A stretch of DNA of 64,000 nt from GCA-003244245 sp050699715 (lineage in GTDB: Bacteria; Actinomycetota; Actinomycetes; Mycobacteriales; Pseudonocardiaceae), in contig JBOHFR010000013.1 of NCBI GenBank assembly GCA_050699715.1, positions 1 through 64,000 of the forward strand, given 5' to 3'. Below, piece after piece: positions 46,691-55,322 of the stretch (position 1 is the stretch's first letter; each line of letters opens with the position of its first letter). The notes beneath the pieces were generated by a model. That model saw only the letters and a list, made by a program, of their open reading frames with translations. It had not been told where the DNA came from and searched no databases. A program made the position numbers and the translations under genes.

Positions 46691-46771
46691 CTACACCCGG
46701 TACTGGCCGATCTCGACACCGAGGGGGAAACTCGCCGAGGCGAGGGCGATGGTGCTGATGGAGCTCATCAT
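46691..46771 (-). CDS. 26-codon peptide ORF with strong Shine-Dalgarno
   Basis: Two adjacent ATG codons (46771, 46768) follow CTGGAGGTGA, an excellent ribosome-binding site. The peptide begins MMSSISTIALASAS, continues FPLGVEIGQYRV and stops at TAG 46691. It lies about 235 bases upstream of the GGDEF/EAL gene on the same strand. It could be a leader peptide, a small regulator, or a RiPP-type precursor (Ser/Ala-rich leader, distinctive C-terminal core); no modification enzymes are adjacent. Function unknown. Confidence 0.5.
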   Translation of the reverse strand: MMSSISTIALASASFPLGVEIGQYRV

Positions 46772-46991
46772 TCACCTCCAGCTACTCGTCATTCCGGATC
46801 AGATAGTTACCAGAAGTGAGATTACCGTTAACTCACTTGGGTGCAGGATAGCTTCTTTAGGGTTGCATCGCCACTAGGAAAATCCGGTCCGCCACCGGCG
46901 GTCGAACGGCGGGATGCGGCAAACCGTCTCGTACCTAGCGTTACCGATCGCTATCGCCTGGTACCGGTATCGTCACCACTGTGGGCCCGCA

Positions 46992-47513
46992 CTAATGAAC
47001 GTCGTCAGAACGCGGCGAGGTCTCCTCCAGCGTGGCGCGTAACGTCGCGTCGGAGTCCAGCACCCGCTGGGCTAGCTCATGCTGGAAGGCCACCATCCGC
47101 CGCGCGAGTGCCGGGTCCGAGACGGCCAGGATGCGGATCGCGAGCAGCCCGGCGTTGCGCGCCCCGCCGATCGACACCGTCGCGACCGGCACTCCGGCGG
47201 GCATCTGCACGATGGACAACAGCGAGTCCAGCCCGTCGAAGTGCGCCAGCGCTACCGGCACCCCGATCACCGGCAGCACCGTCGCCGAGGCCACCATCCC
47301 GGGCAGGTGCGCCGCTCCACCAGCCCCAGCGATGATCACCTTCAACCCCCGGCTCGCGGCGTTGCGGGCATAGTCGAGCATCCGGGCCGGGGTGCGGTGG
47401 GCGGAGACCACCGACACCTCGTGGGGCACGCCGAACTCCTCGAGGGCCTGCGCGGCGGCGCGCATCACCGGCCAGTCCGAGTCGCTGCCCATAATCACAC
47501 CGACCAGGCTCAC
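46992..47513 (-). CDS. purE: N5-carboxyaminoimidazole ribonucleotide mutase
   Basis: A 173-residue class I PurE (VGVIMGSDSDWPVM, SAHRTPARMLDYA, AGAGGAAHLPGMVASAT, PVIGVPV). It converts N5-CAIR to CAIR in purine synthesis. The GTG start overlaps the purK stop (GTGA). The 46772-46991 stretch upstream of the peptide ORF holds no other gene. Confidence 0.96.
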   Translation of the reverse strand: MSLVGVIMGSDSDWPVMRAAAQALEEFGVPHEVSVVSAHRTPARMLDYARNAASRGLKVIIAGAGGAAHLPGMVASATVLPVIGVPVALAHFDGLDSLLSIVQMPAGVPVATVSIGGARNAGLLAIRILAVSDPALARRMVAFQHELAQRVLDSDATLRATLEETSPRSDDVH

Positions 47514-48718
47514 GCCGTCTCCCGTCCCGGCCCGTGCACCGGGTAACCGTCCGGCCAGCTCCCGGTGGCCAGAAAGGCAGCCGAGCCGACCGCCACCTCG
47601 CGCACCGGCGCCAGCCGCGCACCGCACACCGTGACGTGCCCGATCTTGCGCCCGGGCCGCTCTGGCTTCGCGTACAGGTGCACCTTCGCCTGGGGGTAGC
47701 GGGCCATCAGGTGGTGCACTCGCTCGTCGAGACCCATCGTGGGCCCGGTGCCGGCGCCCAGCACGTTGGCCATCACGCACGCCGGGGCCAGCGGTGCGGT
47801 GGAGCCCAACGGATAGTCCAGCACCGCCCGCAGGTGCTGCTCGAACTGCGACGTCACCGCACCCTCGATGGTCCAGTGCCCGCTGTTGTGCGGGCGCATC
47901 GCCAACTCATTCACCAGTAACTCACCGGTAGGCATCTCGAACAGCTCGACGGCCAGGACGCCGACCACTCCCAGCTCCCCCGCGACGCGCAACGCCAGCT
48001 GCTGGCCAGCCTGCGCGAGCTCGGTGTCCAGGCCGGGCGCCGGGGCGAGCACCTCCACACAGATCCCGTCTCGCTGCACCGTCTGCACCACCGGCCACGC
48101 CGCGCCCTGCCCGAACGGCGAGCGGGCCACCAGCGCGGCCAGTTCCCTGCGCATCGCCACGCAGTGCTCCACCAGCAACGGGGTGCCCGCAGCGAGCAGC
48201 TCCGCCACCACCCGGCGCGCGCCGGTGGGGGTGGTGAGCATCCACAGGCCGCGTCCGTCATAGCCACCGCAGGCGGCCTTGAGCACGCACGGCCAGCCAT
48301 GCTCGGCGCCGAACACCACGGCGTCCCTCGGCTGGGTCACCTCGCGAAACGGCGGCACTGGCACCCCCAGCCGGGCCAGCGCCTGGCGCATCACCAACTT
48401 GTCCTGGGCGTGGCGCAGCGCGTCCGGACCCGGGTACACCCGCGCTCCCTCGGCCACCAGTACCCGCAGGTGCTCGGTGGGAACGTGCTCATGATCAACG
48501 GTGAGGATGTCGCAGCCCACCGCGAACCGGCGCAGCGCGGTGAGGTCGTCGGGCTGACCAAGGACCACATCGGCGGCCACCAGCGCCGCCGGCTCATCCG
48601 GACCGGTAGCTAGCACCCGTAGCGACTGGCCGAGCGCCACAGCGGCCTGGTGGGTCATCCGGGCCAGCTGCCCGGCTCCCACCATGCCGACGACGGGCAA
48701 GCCAGTACGGGAGTCCAC
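47510..48718 (-). CDS. purK: N5-carboxyaminoimidazole ribonucleotide synthase
   Basis: A 402-residue ATP-grasp enzyme: GMVGAGQLARM, CGGYDGRGLW, VELFEMPTGELLVNELAMRP, HNSGHWTIEG. It makes N5-CAIR from AIR, bicarbonate and ATP, feeding PurE downstream. Confidence 0.96.
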   Translation of the reverse strand: MDSRTGLPVVGMVGAGQLARMTHQAAVALGQSLRVLATGPDEPAALVAADVVLGQPDDLTALRRFAVGCDILTVDHEHVPTEHLRVLVAEGARVYPGPDALRHAQDKLVMRQALARLGVPVPPFREVTQPRDAVVFGAEHGWPCVLKAACGGYDGRGLWMLTTPTGARRVVAELLAAGTPLLVEHCVAMRRELAALVARSPFGQGAAWPVVQTVQRDGICVEVLAPAPGLDTELAQAGQQLALRVAGELGVVGVLAVELFEMPTGELLVNELAMRPHNSGHWTIEGAVTSQFEQHLRAVLDYPLGSTAPLAPACVMANVLGAGTGPTMGLDERVHHLMARYPQAKVHLYAKPERPGRKIGHVTVCGARLAPVREVAVGSAAFLATGSWPDGYPVHGPGRETA

Positions 48719-48752
48719 GAATCAGTGACCTTATCTGGAATCCTCATGACCC

Positions 48753-49238
48753 ATGGAACCGACAAGAGACGACGAGCGGCAACCAGCCCAGGCCAACGAG
48801 GACGACGGACGCGGTCCGGCGTGGGAGCGGCTGGAAGATCAGCTCGGTTGGTATGACGGCAAGAGCGTGACCGCCCAGCGGATGTACAAGCGGGTCAAGC
48901 TCAGCCAGCTCATCGTCGGCGCTGTGGTACCGGTCGTCGCCGGCCTCCGGGTCTCCGCCCCGGTCACCGCGACGCTCGCCGCCCTCGTCGTCGTGGCCGA
49001 GGGTGCCCAACAGCTGTACCAGTGGCAGACCACCTGGGTGCTCTATCGCTCCACCGCGGAAGCCCTCAAGCACGAGAAGTATCTCTACCTCGCCGCCGCC
49101 GGCCCCTACAGCACCGAGGACCGGCACCGCGTGCTCGCTGAACGTCTCGAAGGCCTGATCTCCCAGGAACATGCCACCTGGACGGAGAGCCGCCAGAGAG
49201 AAAGGCACACCTCTGCGCCGAGAGCAAAGCACATCTAA
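48753..49238 (+). CDS. SLATT-like (DUF4231-type) two-TM protein
   Basis: A 161-residue protein: charged N-terminus (AWERLEDQLGWYDGKSVTAQ), a helical pair of hydrophobic segments (LIVGAVVPVVAGL and VTATLAALVVVAEGAQQLYQ), then a cytoplasmic helix (YRSTAEALKHEKYLYLAAAG). This order of an amphipathic lead-in, two TMs and an ExLxxEKxLY-type helix matches SLATT proteins proposed as membrane effectors in nucleotide-signalled immunity. It is next to an unknown gene and a TIR-nSTAND remnant, a plausible defence island. Assignment is by eye. Confidence 0.65.
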   Translation: MEPTRDDERQPAQANEDDGRGPAWERLEDQLGWYDGKSVTAQRMYKRVKLSQLIVGAVVPVVAGLRVSAPVTATLAALVVVAEGAQQLYQWQTTWVLYRSTAEALKHEKYLYLAAAGPYSTEDRHRVLAERLEGLISQEHATWTESRQRERHTSAPRAKHI

Positions 49239-49339
49239 CACAGCGGGCGACTGGCGAGAATCTCTACCAGATCGGGTGTATCAGCGGGCCTTCGTGGCAA
49301 CTCTGTTAGAGCACAAGCCGCCGCCCACGAGGGGAAGCT

Positions 49340-49903
49340 ATGCCGGTTACCTGTGAGCTTGCCCGGAGGACGCGGATCCGCGCCTTTCGGGCCCGGCAGT
49401 ATGTGTTGATCATCGCCGAGGGCGAGCTGCCCACGCCCGGCTTCGACGTCGCCATTACCCAGAACCCGGTGGAGATCTCACCTGCGCAGTTCACCGTGCA
49501 GCGCTGCGCCCGCCCGGGCATCCGGCCCCCGCACGTCACTTCCTACCGTGAGACCACCACGGTCCGCTTCCCCGAAGACCAGCCTACGGTGACGGTTCAC
49601 CACGCTGATGGCACCGACCAGGTTGACATCGAACAGTGCGGCGAGGCGCTTTCCTTCTACCTGCGAGCCATCGGCGACAATGCTGACCGGCCGTGCCCGC
49701 AGGGTGCTGACGAGGCCACCGGATTTTCGAAGAAGCTCAGTTTCGAGGAAGCGTTCGCCAACGCGCGAGCCAACCTTCCGCCAGCGCAGCCCCCCGTCGC
49801 GGACTCGGTGGAACAGATCCAGGTACTCGAGATCGGTGCCCTGTTCGGCGGCATCGCCGGCTTCCGCGACATGTTCGTCCGCATCTGCCGCACCCACGAC
49901 TGA
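49340..49903 (+). CDS. Hypothetical protein beside the SLATT gene
   Basis: A 187-residue protein from ATG 49340 with AGGGGAAG upstream. The N-terminal half is beta-rich (RQYVLIIAEGELPTPGFDVA, FTVQRCARPGIRPPHVTSY, VTVHHADGTDQVDIE); the C-terminal half is helical (SFEEAFANARANLPPAQPPV) and ends EIGALFGGIAGFRDMFVRI. No transmembrane helix and no catalytic motif recognised. Same strand as, and about 100 bp behind, the SLATT-like gene. Confidence 0.65.
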   Translation: MPVTCELARRTRIRAFRARQYVLIIAEGELPTPGFDVAITQNPVEISPAQFTVQRCARPGIRPPHVTSYRETTTVRFPEDQPTVTVHHADGTDQVDIEQCGEALSFYLRAIGDNADRPCPQGADEATGFSKKLSFEEAFANARANLPPAQPPVADSVEQIQVLEIGALFGGIAGFRDMFVRICRTHD

Positions 49904-49956
49904 AGTACCCTGGGGGTTCGCCTTTATCATCCCCCGTGATGAGCCGTTGACGGGGG

Positions 49957-50605
49957 GTGATCGTGGTCCAGATCTTCATCAGCTACGCCACCCCGGACCG
50001 GACGATCGCCGACGTGGTGATCGGCGTGGTGACGTCGTCCTTTCTGGCGTCGCCCTGGTGCTCGGCTGAGTTGGGGATCGCGGATGCACTGGGTTGCTGG
50101 ATCATCCCGTTGCGAGCTGAGTCCGATGCGGCGCATCCGCTGATACAAAACCGGCAGTACGTGGACTACCAGGACGACCCCCAGCAAGCCCGTTCCAGCC
50201 ACGCACCAGCGACTCCTGGTGTCGATCGATCAGGCCGAGGAGCTGTTCACTCGCACTACCCCGGACGCCCTGCAGCGATTCACCCAGCTGCTGCGCGAAG
50301 CGGTCGCTGGTCCGGTGCACGTGGTCGCGACGATGCGCTCGGAATTCCTTGATGACCTCCGCAAGCTCCCCGCGCTGGCCGGCGTGCCAATCGAAGCCCA
50401 TGTGTTGGCCCCGCTGGACCGGGAGATGTTGCGCGACGTCATCGAAGAACCCGCCAAGATAGCCAGGCTGCGCCTCAATGACGGACTGGCGGCAGCGCTG
50501 GTCGCCGACACCGGCAGCGGAGAGGCCCTGCCACTGCTCGCCTTCACCCTGCGCCAGCTAGCCGACGGCCTGCCCGCCGGAGGCACGTTGACCCGGGCCC
50601 ACTAG
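49957..50605 (+). pseudogene. TIR-nSTAND NTPase gene, heavily deleted
   Basis: The first frame opens with a TIR start (VQIFISYATPDRTIADVV) and jumps to a TIR end (SSFLASPWCSAELGIADALG, IIPLRAES, YVDYQDDPQQAR), missing the central third including the catalytic Glu region. Another frame then supplies an STAND Walker B (LLVSIDQAEELFTRTTPDAL) and downstream helices (VVATMRSEFLDDLRKLPALA, LPLLAFTLRQLADGLP), without a P-loop. It ends against the Tn3 remnant. The parent was probably a TIR-STAND immune sensor with C-terminal repeats. Confidence 0.75.
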
Positions 50606-51575
50606 GCCTTGCGGACGATCTCCTCCGGCATCGCCAGTGCCGCGGCGGCGAGCTTGACCAGGATGCCCGTCTTGCCGTGCACCCGCCGGAACTCCGCGTT
50701 GACCTCGTTCTCGACCTTCTTCTCCGCCCGGACGCTGATCTTGTGGACCAGCTGGATGAGCAACTCCACCAGACCGTCGATCACCTCGGTCTTCCGCGCC
50801 CAGCACAACGCGGCCAGCAGCGTGATCCGGATCGGCCGCGGACAGTCGGCGAAGTCCGACGGGTACATCGTCATCGCCCGGGCCCGCCACCCAGCCACGA
50901 TCTTCTCCGAGACGTCCTCGAACAGCCCCGCCGGCAGACCGATCGCCGTCACCCGCTCCAGCTTGGTGATCTCGGTCAACAACGTGTCCAGTGGATCGAG
51001 CCGGGGTCCTCCCTCAGCTCCTGCAAGAAACTCCGCCGACCGCCCACAGCGTCCGGATCATCGGCCGCGACCAGCTCCTCCAGCCTGCCGACCACCTCCG
51101 CGGACAGCCGCGCCACGCTCACCGAGGTGAACACACGCTCGAACATCGCCTCCGCCGCGCCCAGCAGCCTCTCGATCCGCGCCGGCCTCGGCGGTTCGAT
51201 CTTCTCCTGACGGCAGCGGGCCAGCAGCGCGTCCCGCAACCGGTCCCGCGAGAGCTCCACCGGGCACATCTCCCCGGCCAGCCAGACGATCAGCGTGTCC
51301 TCGTCCCCGACCGTCGGCTCCCGGAACCCGTGGAACTCCCTGATCTGCCCCCGGTGGTACTCGATCGTGCTGCCCGACCACCGGTACTCACCGAACAGCC
51401 CCGACTCGACCGTGACCTGCCCGGCCATAAACTCCACAACCGCCCTCGGTACGTCCTCACGGCGAGGGAACCGCGCCTCCTGCTCGAAGAATTTCACCAT
51501 CACGGCGAAACCCAGACGCGTCGCACCCGACTTGTTCGCCAACATCCCGAACTCCGCCTCATCCAACGTCCAGCA
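50602..51575 (-). pseudogene. Tn3-family transposase, N-terminal remnant
   Basis: Two minus-strand frames give the DUF4158-type N-terminal part of a Tn3 transposase: ECWTLDEAEFGMLANKSGAT RLGFAVMVKFFEQEARFPRR, IEYHRGQIREFHGFREPT, then in a shifted frame KLERVTAIGLPAGLFEDVSE and LVHKISVRAEKKVENEV. The frames switch near 50985. The catalytic DDE half is absent. The 5' end is cut by the inverted repeat at 51576 and the 3' end abuts the nSTAND remnant. Confidence 0.8.
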
Positions 51576-51729
51576 CTCGATGAGGAGAGCGGGAAAAACT
51601 GGGGGAGGCTGGCTACCGCTTCGGGGACGGGGTGGGGCGTAGCGCTGGAGTGAACGGCCCGAACGGTGATCACCCAGGTCGCGCGAGATCCTCGCCTCCC
51701 CCAGTTTTTCCCGCTCTCGTTTCATCGAG
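51576..51729. mobile_element. Long inverted repeat (about 34-36 bp arms, 84-bp spacer)
   Basis: 51576-51609 and 51694-51729 are inverted copies: both contain CTCGATGA at the outer edge and GAGAGCGGGAAAAACTGGGG leading inward, differing only by a 1-versus-3-base stretch. The 154-bp unit interrupts the Tn3 transposase gene. It may be a MITE, the ends of a lost element, or a fold-back of Tn3-type termini. No ORF inside. Confidence 0.65.
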
Positions 51730-51809
51730 GAAAGAACCCTGGTCAAGTACACCGCTGGCGCTGTGCACCGTCACGACACCGGCGTTGTGGGGCGTCATGG
51801 CGAGTACGG

Positions 51810-52267
51810 TCAGGTCACGGTTGGCCCGGGCATGGTCGGCATGAGCCCGCACGCGTGCAGCTGGGCGTCGAGGGTGGTGACGGCCTGGGTGCCGGCCCAG
51901 GGTTGCATCAGGGCTCGGGCGGTATGGAGTTCCCCGGTGAGCCGTGGGGAGAGGTGTGCGAGGCTGGCCGCGTCGCCGAGGACACGGGCGGCCTCGGTGA
52001 TGTCGTGGGACAGGACGAGCGCTTGGGGGGTGAGTGGCTGGTCGTAGGGCAGCAGGGGGTGTCCGCGTGGATCAGCCCGTGCTTCCCGGACAACACCAGA
52101 ATGTGCTCTCGCAGCCCGGTGCGTCGGTGGATGTACGCGCGAAGCTGGGGCACGCACCATCCCAGATACAGATCGAGTGCCGCCACCGGCGTGGTAGTCG
52201 GCAGCTTGCGAGCTGAGCATCCGACGATGACCACAGCCGCGCGGGTGATGTCGTGATCACGGCTCAC
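51810..52267 (-). pseudogene. DUF6884-like protein gene, frameshifted
   Basis: GTG 52267 begins SRDHDITRAAVVIVGCSARK LPTTTPVAALDLYLG ... ILVLSGKHGLIHADT, a DUF6884-like pattern (Cys-Ser-xxK, then L-S-G/A-KHGL). After HADTP the frame must change by one base in a C-run (about 52060) to continue PLLPYDQPLTPQALVL and end at 51810. Overlaps the stop of the formylglycine-generating-enzyme gene, so the pair was an operon. Function unknown; the family resembles nucleotide or tRNA-guanine-type enzymes only loosely. Confidence 0.6.
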
Positions 52268-52786
52268 GCACCACCCGCAGCCCGAGACCCGGCGAGGCCG
52301 CGGTGATGGGGACCTCGTTGCGGTACCCGCACTGGGCGTAGCGCGGCAGCGAGTGGTAGGAGCCACCCAGCACGACGGCGCCACCACCGGGCCGGCGGGT
52401 CGTGGTCCACTCCCACACATTTCCCCCGATGTCGAGGATGCCGTCCGGGGTGGCGCCGTCGGCGAACCGGCCGACAGGAACCGCGTGGCCGTACCCCGTG
52501 TCGCGGAGATTGGCGTGCCGAGGACTCCAGTCCTCGTCTCCCCAGGGGAAACGACGCCCCGACGGTCCGGCCGCCATCCATTCCCACTCCGCCGCGGTGG
52601 GCAACCGCGCACCCAGGCCTGCGGCTACCCCGTTGGCCTGTGCCCAGGCAGACCGGTCAACGGCAGGTCACCACCCGGCCGTCCGGCTTGGGCGCGGGTG
52701 ACCGGGGTACGAGACCACCACAATCCCGAACCCTCGGCTCCTTGATCAACAATGATCCACGACAGGTCCGAGGGGTCTACCCTGGC
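52257..52786 (-). pseudogene. Formylglycine-generating-enzyme (SUMF1) family gene, frameshifted
   Basis: The 3' frame has the FGE-sulfatase core: LPTAAEWEWMAAGPSGRRFP, GDEDW, IGGNVWEWTTTRR, VVLGGSY, LGLRVVREP. The preceding part (SWIIVDQGAEGSGLWWSRTP VTRAQ... DLPLTGLP) is in a different frame; one base at about 52643 joins them to WAQANG...ARLPTAAEW. It is shorter than full FGEs, with no clear start codon. Confidence 0.65.
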
Positions 52787-53109
52787 ACCTGCTCGGGCAG
52801 CTCCTCGCGGATCACTCGGCCCCACGTGATCAGCAGCGGCAGGCCTCGACCGCTGCGGCAAACGGCATGCCGATGATCCCGTAACTGGCCAAAATCGGGC
52901 AAAGCCGATCCCTGACGGTGGCAGGCGACAGTATCCACAGGGCGACCTGTGCGTTAACGCTGCGGGTCTACAGTCCAGCGCCACGCCGCATACGGAGGTC
53001 GAGTGATCGTGCCACTCACAGGACGACAGACAGTCCAGGTGGTTTGCCACCTGCGCGTGATAACGATCCTTCTCAGAATCGATACGCCTTAGATTGGAAT
53101 CACGAATTT
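52787..53109. other. Gene-free left flank of island A
   Basis: About 320 bases between the decayed FGE gene and the ASCH-like gene. Base composition drops in the last 60-70 bases (TTCTCAGAATCG, CTTAGATTGG), marking the likely left border of transferred DNA. I see no att-like repeat or tRNA. The promoter of the plus-strand island should lie here. Confidence 0.5.
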
Positions 53110-53502
53110 ATGCCGAAAATATTACCAGTTCCATCTGGGTCACCTCTACCCGCCATCAAGTTCTTCAAGGACGCGGTAGAGGACATCCTCGTCGGGCGGA
53201 AAACACTCGAGCCTCGTCCGCGTAGCCTGCCGTGGATTAACCGAATCCAGCAGGCCGGGCAAGCCTTACTCACGCATGGCCCACGTTTCGGCGCGCCGAC
53301 TGTTTTTGCCACTGCCCGTATAGTAGATGTTGCTGTTCGATCATTCGACAGTGTGACTCCCGAGGACTTAAGGTGCATCGGTTACGACTGGGCGGACCGG
53401 AGCTGTGAAGAGTTCGTGGCGGAGTACGCGCGTTGGTTCGCAAGGGAGCTGGGGAAGAACTACCCGGTGGCGTGGATTAGGTTCGAGGTTATCGACCAAT
53501 GA
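53110..53502 (+). CDS. ASCH/PUA-like domain protein
   Basis: A 130-residue protein from ATG 53110. IKFFKDAVEDILVGRKTLEP RPRSLPWINRIQQAG gives the ASCH pattern of a helix, 'GxKTxExRP', and then THGPRFGAPTVFATARIVDV as the beta strands; it ends GKNYPVAWIRFEVID. ASCH domains bind RNA or modified nucleotides. No nuclease residues obvious. First gene of the island; its stop overlaps an ATG (ATGA at 53499-53502) that likely was the next gene's start. Its codon use is less GC-biased than the housekeeping genes. Confidence 0.65.
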   Translation: MPKILPVPSGSPLPAIKFFKDAVEDILVGRKTLEPRPRSLPWINRIQQAGQALLTHGPRFGAPTVFATARIVDVAVRSFDSVTPEDLRCIGYDWADRSCEEFVAEYARWFARELGKNYPVAWIRFEVIDQ

Positions 53503-53559
53503 GCCAGAACGTGCCACTCTTATGAGCCGCGGTTCTACGAGCGCGCGGCGCAACGGCAC

Positions 53560-54525
53560 GTGACACGCCTTTTCTCTGGTCCAGTTTTCGTCAACGTTCG
53601 CTGGGGTCTCATCGGCAACCTTACGTCGAGGCATGAGCTGGATGCGCTGGTGTTCCGAACGCGGCAAGCGGTACCGGTCGAGGTCAAGGCCCATTCGATC
53701 GACAGGGGCGACATGGACGAGATCGCTGCCAAGTACCGTCGAATCGGCTTCTCGCGCATCATTCTCGTTGCTCCCGCCATTTCGCTCGAAGCAAGCCGGA
53801 GCCTTGCTGACGATAAAGCTCCGTGCGTAGAGTTCGCACTCTTCCATCCTGATCTTGACGTTATTCGGGACTGGTATTGCACTGTGTGGCCTCAGAAAAT
53901 GCCCGAGTGGGCTCATTCCGCCTTGGCGAGCGGTCGCCACCATGTGCGGTTCGTGCTGAGTCGACCTACGGACCGAGGTCGGTTTGTCATTGGCCAGCAA
54001 CGGACGCGAGTTTATTCTGCCGACACTCTGCTACGACTCGTGGCTCGCCTTCCCACACCCCCTGTGCGCATCCTTTGGACGCCGCAACGCTTTACGACGC
54101 CGCGAGACCTCATCGCCCGCGGGAGCAGGGTCACCGCAATTGGCGGTTTTGTGCCGATCGACATTGACGGCGACCGCCTACACCAGGCATTCCATGCTTG
54201 CCAGATATCGCGAAGTGACGCGGTGTGCCGGTTCTGCGTACGATATGCCGATGCCGAGTACCGTTCTCTCGTGAAGCAGCTCGACGAGATGCCGGTTGAT
54301 GTACTGGCGAGCGGCGGGCGCGGCGTCCATGTCTACTACGAGGATCACGGTGATGTGCGAGAGCGCGTCGTGAAGCTATCCAGAGCGCGCGCGATTCGTC
54401 TCGACGAGAATGTCACGACCTCACTGAAGAGCACCGTTGCTCTTCCGGGATCACTTCACGCGGGCAGTATGCAACCCGTTGAGTCAATAATGAAGGCGGC
54501 TTGCGAGGTGACGCAATGCTCGTGA
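53560..54525 (+). CDS. Nuclease-like domain fused to archaeo-eukaryotic primase
   Basis: About 321 residues from GTG 53560. The N-terminus SRHELDALVFRTRQAVPVEV KAHS fits a PD-(D/E)xK nuclease core (Asp28, Glu41-x-Lys43). The C-terminal half fits an AEP primase small subunit: DxD at 201-203 (FVPIDIDGDRLH), SGGRGVHVYY at 251-260, and LDENVT...VALPGSLHAG with Asp282. A Cys pair (CRFC) lies between. The reading frame extends upstream as YEPRFYERAAQRHV without a start; ATG 53499, overlapping the ASCH stop, would reach it after a one-base shift near 53520, so the native N-terminus is probably longer. Primase and nuclease roles are inferred from motifs. Confidence 0.7.
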   Translation: MTRLFSGPVFVNVRWGLIGNLTSRHELDALVFRTRQAVPVEVKAHSIDRGDMDEIAAKYRRIGFSRIILVAPAISLEASRSLADDKAPCVEFALFHPDLDVIRDWYCTVWPQKMPEWAHSALASGRHHVRFVLSRPTDRGRFVIGQQRTRVYSADTLLRLVARLPTPPVRILWTPQRFTTPRDLIARGSRVTAIGGFVPIDIDGDRLHQAFHACQISRSDAVCRFCVRYADAEYRSLVKQLDEMPVDVLASGGRGVHVYYEDHGDVRERVVKLSRARAIRLDENVTTSLKSTVALPGSLHAGSMQPVESIMKAACEVTQCS

Positions 54526-55322
54526 CGCCACTCTCGGTCCTCGCGCGGCATCGCTTGGAGCAGTGCGCCGGCCTGCCCGGCGAGATCGCTCGGCGAGTTT
54601 GTCAGATCCGCTCCGGAGCGACTGCGCTGTTCCCGGAGCTTGCTGCCTTGACTCGGCCCTTGCGGGGCGAACCGCCGTGCCTGTGTTGTGGTGTGTCACA
54701 GCCAACGGGAATGATCCTTGCCCTTGCCGAAGAGGTGCGCACCCTCCGGCCGGTAGTGAACACGGCTATTGATCAATGTCACGTTGATCCGTCCTCGCTG
54801 TCACGGCGGTTGCTTGCCATGTGCGCGTCCCGGCCGATGACGCAGACCCGGGTGGCTTTTGTCGGCGACGACGACCTGGCTTCCGTTGCCCTGCTGCGTC
54901 TTGCGCCGCCCGAGCAGTTGCTACTCCTCGATATCGACGAGCGAATCATCACGCTACTCCGTAACGAGGCAAGCCGGCTCGGGTTCAGCGATCGGGTTAG
55001 CATCGAGCGCTGCGACCTATCCGCCAAGGACGACGTTGAGGGAATCGCCAGGAGTTATGGCGAGATGTTCGACTTGGTGGTCGCCGATCCGCCATACGCC
55101 GAAGATGGAATGGCGCGGTTCGTCGACCGCATTGTTCCCGGCGCGTTCACCTACGAGACGAGTGATGTGGTGTCCTCGCTCGTTGTCGCGCGTCGTCTTC
55201 CTGGTGGTCCGGCGCGATGCGCGGCAGAACCGGGCAGTCTCGCTCGCTTCTACACCACCCGCGCGGTTCCCGAGCGAGCGCCATTGTTATCTCACCACAT
55301 GGAAACGGAGCGTGAACCATGA
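54516..55322 (+). CDS. BpsA/DUF43-like SAM-dependent group transferase
   Basis: A roughly 268-residue protein. The central Rossmann part reads TQTRVAFVGDDDLASVALLR, LLLLDIDERIITLLRNEA, FDLVVADPPYAEDGMARF, matching branched-chain polyamine synthase (BpsA, PF01861) with its GDDDLxS and DIDER signatures; the DPPET box of BpsA is DPPYAE here, closer to N-methyltransferases of nucleic acids. A CLCC motif precedes it. BpsA transfers aminopropyl from decarboxylated SAM in thermophiles. Here the acceptor could be polyamine or nucleic acid. It overlaps the primase stop and the next start. Confidence 0.7.
   Translation: MLVTPLSVLARHRLEQCAGLPGEIARRVCQIRSGATALFPELAALTRPLRGEPPCLCCGVSQPTGMILALAEEVRTLRPVVNTAIDQCHVDPSSLSRRLLAMCASRPMTQTRVAFVGDDDLASVALLRLAPPEQLLLLDIDERIITLLRNEASRLGFSDRVSIERCDLSAKDDVEGIARSYGEMFDLVVADPPYAEDGMARFVDRIVPGAFTYETSDVVSSLVVARRLPGGPARCAAEPGSLARFYTTRAVPERAPLLSHHMETEREP

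Noticed and set aside
46446..46775. 109-codon minus-strand ORF across the 9-bp repeat
   Set aside because: Most of it is PPN repeat and unrelated low-complexity; the short peptide in another frame has the ribosome-binding site.
48753..49903. Calling the SLATT gene and neighbour a proven defence system
   Set aside because: Only context and topology support it; kept as a hypothesis.
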